A DNA stretch of 64,000 nt from Patescibacteria group bacterium (lineage in GTDB: Bacteria; Patescibacteriota; Patescibacteriia; Patescibacteriales; Patescibacteriaceae), in NCBI GenBank assembly GCA_028704945.1, contig JAQWEL010000006.1:29114-93113 (forward strand). The letters are read 5' to 3'. Below the pieces are notes generated by a model. It searched no databases. It saw only the letters and a list, made by a program, of their open reading frames with translations, and had not been told where the DNA came from. This document shows positions 61,619 to 64,000 of the stretch, piece after piece. Both the position numbers and the translations under genes were made by a program. The first letter of the stretch is position 1; each line of letters begins with the position of its first letter.

Positions 61619-62668
61619 ATGTTTGATAAATACTTTGTCCACTCCTTGTGGAAATATAAATTGCTTAACAACACCATTAAAGATTACTTCTTGGCATTAG
61701 TATCGCTTTTGCTGCTTTTTTTGTTATTAGAGCTAATCCATAAAATAATCATCGGCCGCTTAGAAAAATTTGCTGCTAAAACAAAAAACAAACTTGATGA
61801 TTTTATTGTCCTACTCTTTAAAAAACTGGGTCCGCCAGCTTATATGTGGATTTCGTTTTGGACAGCTATTAACATGTTAAATTTGCCTAAAGCTTCCAAT
61901 AGGATAGTCGGATTAATAATGATTGTTTGGGGAGTCGGTATAATTATTAATGTAGTCGAAAAAATCATCAATTATCTTATTGGCAGACACTTAGGGAAAG
62001 ATTCTCAAGCTAAGTCATTTATTTACATCGTTAGCTTATTAACTAAAATAATGCTCTGGGTTTTTGGCGGTTTTATTATCATTTCCAATACTGGTATTGA
62101 TTTCAGTTCAGCTCTAACCGGATTAGGCATTTCTGGTATTATCGTTGCCTTTGCTATGCAAAACGTCTTAAGCGATTTATTTTCTTCCTTTACTATTTAT
62201 CTTGATAAGCCTTTTAAAGTTGGCGATTATGTTACCGTCGGCACAGATTCTGGCTTTGTCAAAAAAATTGGTGTTAAGACTACTCGGATTGAGGGTCCGA
62301 CTGGCCAAGTTATTATTATTTCCAACAAAGACCTAACCAATGCTCGAATTCAAAATTTTGATAAATTAAGTGAGAGGCAAACCAAATTCCAATTACATCT
62401 TACTTTAGATACTACACCTGACAATCTTTTAAAGGCAATTAATATCACAAAAGAAGTTGTCGAAAATCAACCCAACGTAAAATTAGATCGCTCTCACATT
62501 ATTGCCGTTACTGATCACTCCATGCTCTTAGAAACGGCCTACATTATCAAAGGTTCTGATTACAAATTGTTTTTAGACTGCCAACAAGATATTCTGCTTG
62601 AAGTTAGACGGAGGTTTGATAAAGCTGGTCTTAAACTAGCAATTCCTACTCAAAAAATATTATCCTAA
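61619..62668 (+). CDS. mscS: Small-conductance mechanosensitive channel (MscS family)
   Basis: A 349-aa protein from ATG 61619, chosen because the frame upstream lies inside the divergent gene. Transmembrane helices are at about 20-42, 68-90 and 95-120, then the pore helix region with G-L-G-I-S-G-I-I-V-A-F-A-M-Q-N. The beta domain (F-K-V-G-D-Y-V-T-V) and a C-terminal alpha/beta domain follow. It opens on membrane tension to release solutes in osmotic down-shock. The short leader has no Shine-Dalgarno sequence. Confidence 0.92.
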   Translation: MFDKYFVHSLWKYKLLNNTIKDYFLALVSLLLLFLLLELIHKIIIGRLEKFAAKTKNKLDDFIVLLFKKLGPPAYMWISFWTAINMLNLPKASNRIVGLIMIVWGVGIIINVVEKIINYLIGRHLGKDSQAKSFIYIVSLLTKIMLWVFGGFIIISNTGIDFSSALTGLGISGIIVAFAMQNVLSDLFSSFTIYLDKPFKVGDYVTVGTDSGFVKKIGVKTTRIEGPTGQVIIISNKDLTNARIQNFDKLSERQTKFQLHLTLDTTPDNLLKAINITKEVVENQPNVKLDRSHIIAVTDHSMLLETAYIIKGSDYKLFLDCQQDILLEVRRRFDKAGLKLAIPTQKILS

Positions 62669-62702
62669 ATTTTTTAATATTTTTGTTATTCTGATAAAAT
62701 AC

Positions 62703-62798
62703 TTGTAAATAAAAAAAATAATGGCAAAGCATATTTTTAGCCCCAGAGCATTTGCTATGGGCGTAAAAAATCGCTGAGCTATTATTTTTTATTTACAA
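62703..62798. repeat. 96-bp imperfect palindrome
   Basis: TTGTAAAT...AATAATG on the left is mirrored by TATTATT...ATTTACAA on the right. Inside is a second hairpin, GCCC/GGGC around a near-complementary CAGAGCA/TGCTATG. It lies 35 bp after mscS and could end transcription from both sides. Confidence 0.7.
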
Positions 62799-62843
62799 AT
62801 TTTGTATTAATTTTTTTGTCTATCTTTTTATTTATTCTTTTTA

Positions 62844-63041
62844 AGATAGCTTTTCTGAATTAGCACGAAATCTGGCAATTCAGTTTAGTAAGACTAGCGT
62901 CGCTGCTCCACAACTCAGACAAAAATATTATTAATTTATATAATGTATTTTTGTCTTCAAACATGTGTCGCTACGCTCCTTGTCTTACTACTGAATTGAA
63001 ACGATTTCTCATAATTCATAAAAGCTATACTTGGTAATATT
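62844..63041 (-). repeat. 198-bp dispersed repeat, copy B
   Basis: The reverse complement of this segment aligns end to end with 21352-21549 without length difference. The conserved internal blocks include GCGTAGCGAC, GACAAAAATA and CTGAATTG. Confidence 0.8.
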
Positions 63042-63058
63042 TTTTATTTCATTTTTGT

Positions 63059-63415
63059 TTATTCTTTTTTCTTGCGGAATTTAACAGATAATAATGGTTC
63101 ATATTGAGCTTCGTATGGCCCAAAGACTTCTACTCTCTCCCCTTTCATGATTCGGCTCAAAGCGACATCAGACATCATTACGCTTAGCTCGGCAATTTGA
63201 TTTTTTATCTCTTCAAGCTTATTAAACTCTGGGCCAAAGTCACCACGGACTTTATCTTCGATAGTGCTTTTAGCAGCTTTAACCTTTTTAACATTTTCGA
63301 TCGCTTCTTGGTGCTCGGCGGAATTAGCCAAAGCGTCGCGAAAACTAGATTTTAATTCTCTTTGCTCGCGTTTCAAAGCATCAATCTCATTAAATAATTC
63401 TTGAAGATTTCTCAT
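63059..63415 (-). CDS. Small coiled-coil hypothetical protein
   Basis: A 118-aa soluble protein, mostly helical coiled coil (about 1-85, with E-I-D-A-L-K-R-E-Q-R-E-L-K), ending in a short beta segment (E-V-F-G-P-Y-E-A-Q-Y-E-P) and a basic tail. Family not recognised. It is convergent with mscS and divergent from the phosphoglycerate mutase gene. Confidence 0.65.
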   Translation of the reverse strand: MRNLQELFNEIDALKREQRELKSSFRDALANSAEHQEAIENVKKVKAAKSTIEDKVRGDFGPEFNKLEEIKNQIAELSVMMSDVALSRIMKGERVEVFGPYEAQYEPLLSVKFRKKKE

Positions 63416-63554
63416 AGCGTTAAAATTATATTTTTAAACTAATAAATTTTATCAAAACATAAGCCATTATCACACAAAAAAAATAGTAAGGCAAGCCGGC
63501 TTTAAAAAAATATTTCAAAAAAATAAGCGAAGTATTTTTTATTAATTAAAAATA

Positions 63555-63563
63555 TGTTATAAT
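63555..63563 (+). promoter_or_regulatory. Extended -10 promoter of the phosphoglycerate mutase gene
   Basis: TGTTATAAT, a perfect extended -10, 23 bp before the ATG at 63587. Confidence 0.6.
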
Positions 63564-63586
63564 ATAAATATTAAATATTTTAAACT

Positions 63587-64000
63587 ATGAAACCAAAAAC
63601 AGTTAAACTTGTCTTGTTGCGACATGGCGAAAGCGTTTGGAACAAAAAAAAATTATTTACCGGCTGGATGGATATTGATTTATCTGTCCGGGGCATCAGT
63701 GAGGCTAAAAAAGCTGGCCGCATATTGAAAAAACATAATTTCCATTTTGACACAGCTTATACCAGCTCATTAACTAGAGCTGTGCATACACTTTGGCTTG
63801 CCTTAGAAGAAATGAAGGAAATTTATATCCCAATTATCAATGCTTGGCAATTAAACGAAAGGCATTATGGCGGATTAACCGGCCTAAATAAATTAAAAAT
63901 GGCGCAAATGGTCGGGGCTGATCAAGTACATATTTGGCGCCGCAGCTATGATGTTCGTCCTCCCAAAATAGACAAAGAAAAATACAAAATAATTGCTGAT
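63587..64000 (+). CDS. gpmA: 2,3-bisphosphoglycerate-dependent phosphoglycerate mutase (5' part)
   Basis: The frame is open from ATG 63587 to the window edge (138 codons); the family is about 230-250 aa, so roughly the first half is present. The histidine phosphatase signature is L-R-H-G-E-S-V-W-N (phospho-acceptor His) and L-N-E-R-H-Y-G-G-L-T-G-L is the cofactor-dependent mutase motif. It interconverts 3- and 2-phosphoglycerate in glycolysis. Promoter at 63555. Confidence 0.92.
   Translation, partial: MKPKTVKLVLLRHGESVWNKKKLFTGWMDIDLSVRGISEAKKAGRILKKHNFHFDTAYTSSLTRAVHTLWLALEEMKEIYIPIINAWQLNERHYGGLTGLNKLKMAQMVGADQVHIWRRSYDVRPPKIDKEKYKIIAD

Larger units (their letters stand above)
62669..63058. 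other. Convergent gap filled by palindromes
   Basis: No gene is seen. It holds a 96-bp palindrome (62703-62798) and the second copy of the 198-bp repeat (62844-63041) between two convergent genes. Confidence 0.65.

Noticed and set aside
1..64000. CRISPR array or cas genes
   Set aside because: No run of regularly spaced short repeats and no Cas-like protein is visible; the repeats here are palindromic and dispersed.
1..64000. Recoded TGA (as in Gracilibacteria/SR1)
   Set aside because: TGA ends genes in ATGA overlaps (3202, 14389) and conserved proteins contain no internal TGA.
1..64000. Insertion sequence transposase
   Set aside because: No DDE, HUH or IS200/IS605-type protein is present; the only recombinase seen is the serine integrase.

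Overview
The window reads as a bacterial chromosome segment of low GC content, most likely from a Patescibacteria (CPR) genome of the Parcubacteria-like type. This assignment is an inference from gene content: compact overlapping operons, a pilin N-terminus fused to a Fibrobacter-type surface domain, a conjugation-type ATPase cluster, tandem-repeat thermonuclease and DUF2341 surface proteins, and reduced versions of core enzymes. The standard code is used; TGA serves as a normal stop in several ATGA overlaps.

Layout. 1-1044 is the end of a secreted DUF2341 surface protein. About 1158-19561 is an accessory island lying against the 3' end of a tRNA-Gln(CTG) gene. It carries, from left to right: a three-gene operon (53-aa ORF, small membrane protein, HEPN-type protein with an R-x4-H motif); a Hachiman system (hamA/hamB) with a divergent winged-helix-like gene; phage-like genes (ParB-methyltransferase fusion, HTH/terminase-small-like protein); a secreted thermonuclease; a large serine recombinase preceded by interleaved inverted repeats; an Alw26I/Eco31I/Esp3I-type restriction-modification system with a circularly permuted cytosine methyltransferase; and a reverse transcriptase behind a strongly structured, GC-rich leader that may encode a partner ncRNA. 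A 14-bp piece of the tRNA is repeated at the far left end.

19702-64000 is housekeeping backbone, almost all on the minus strand: dnaX; a conjugation/type IV secretion-like ATPase with three companions; corA; a MacAB-like export operon; an ECF sigma factor with a membrane partner; a pilin-like FSMP surface protein; an ABC-F protein; proS-mreBCD-mrdA; secDF (SecD carries inserted parvulin-like segments); a GlmU-N-like nucleotidyltransferase; secA; a slipin; a GldAFG-type ABC operon; pheST (PheT lacks the EMAP domain); argS; mscS; and the start of a phosphoglycerate mutase.

Several intergenic regions hold large imperfect palindromes and dispersed repeats, including a 198-bp element present at two places in opposite orientation. 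The part most likely to contain something new is the island: the RT with its structured leader, the HEPN/membrane/53-aa operon next to Hachiman, and the A-B-A'-B' repeat region beside the recombinase.
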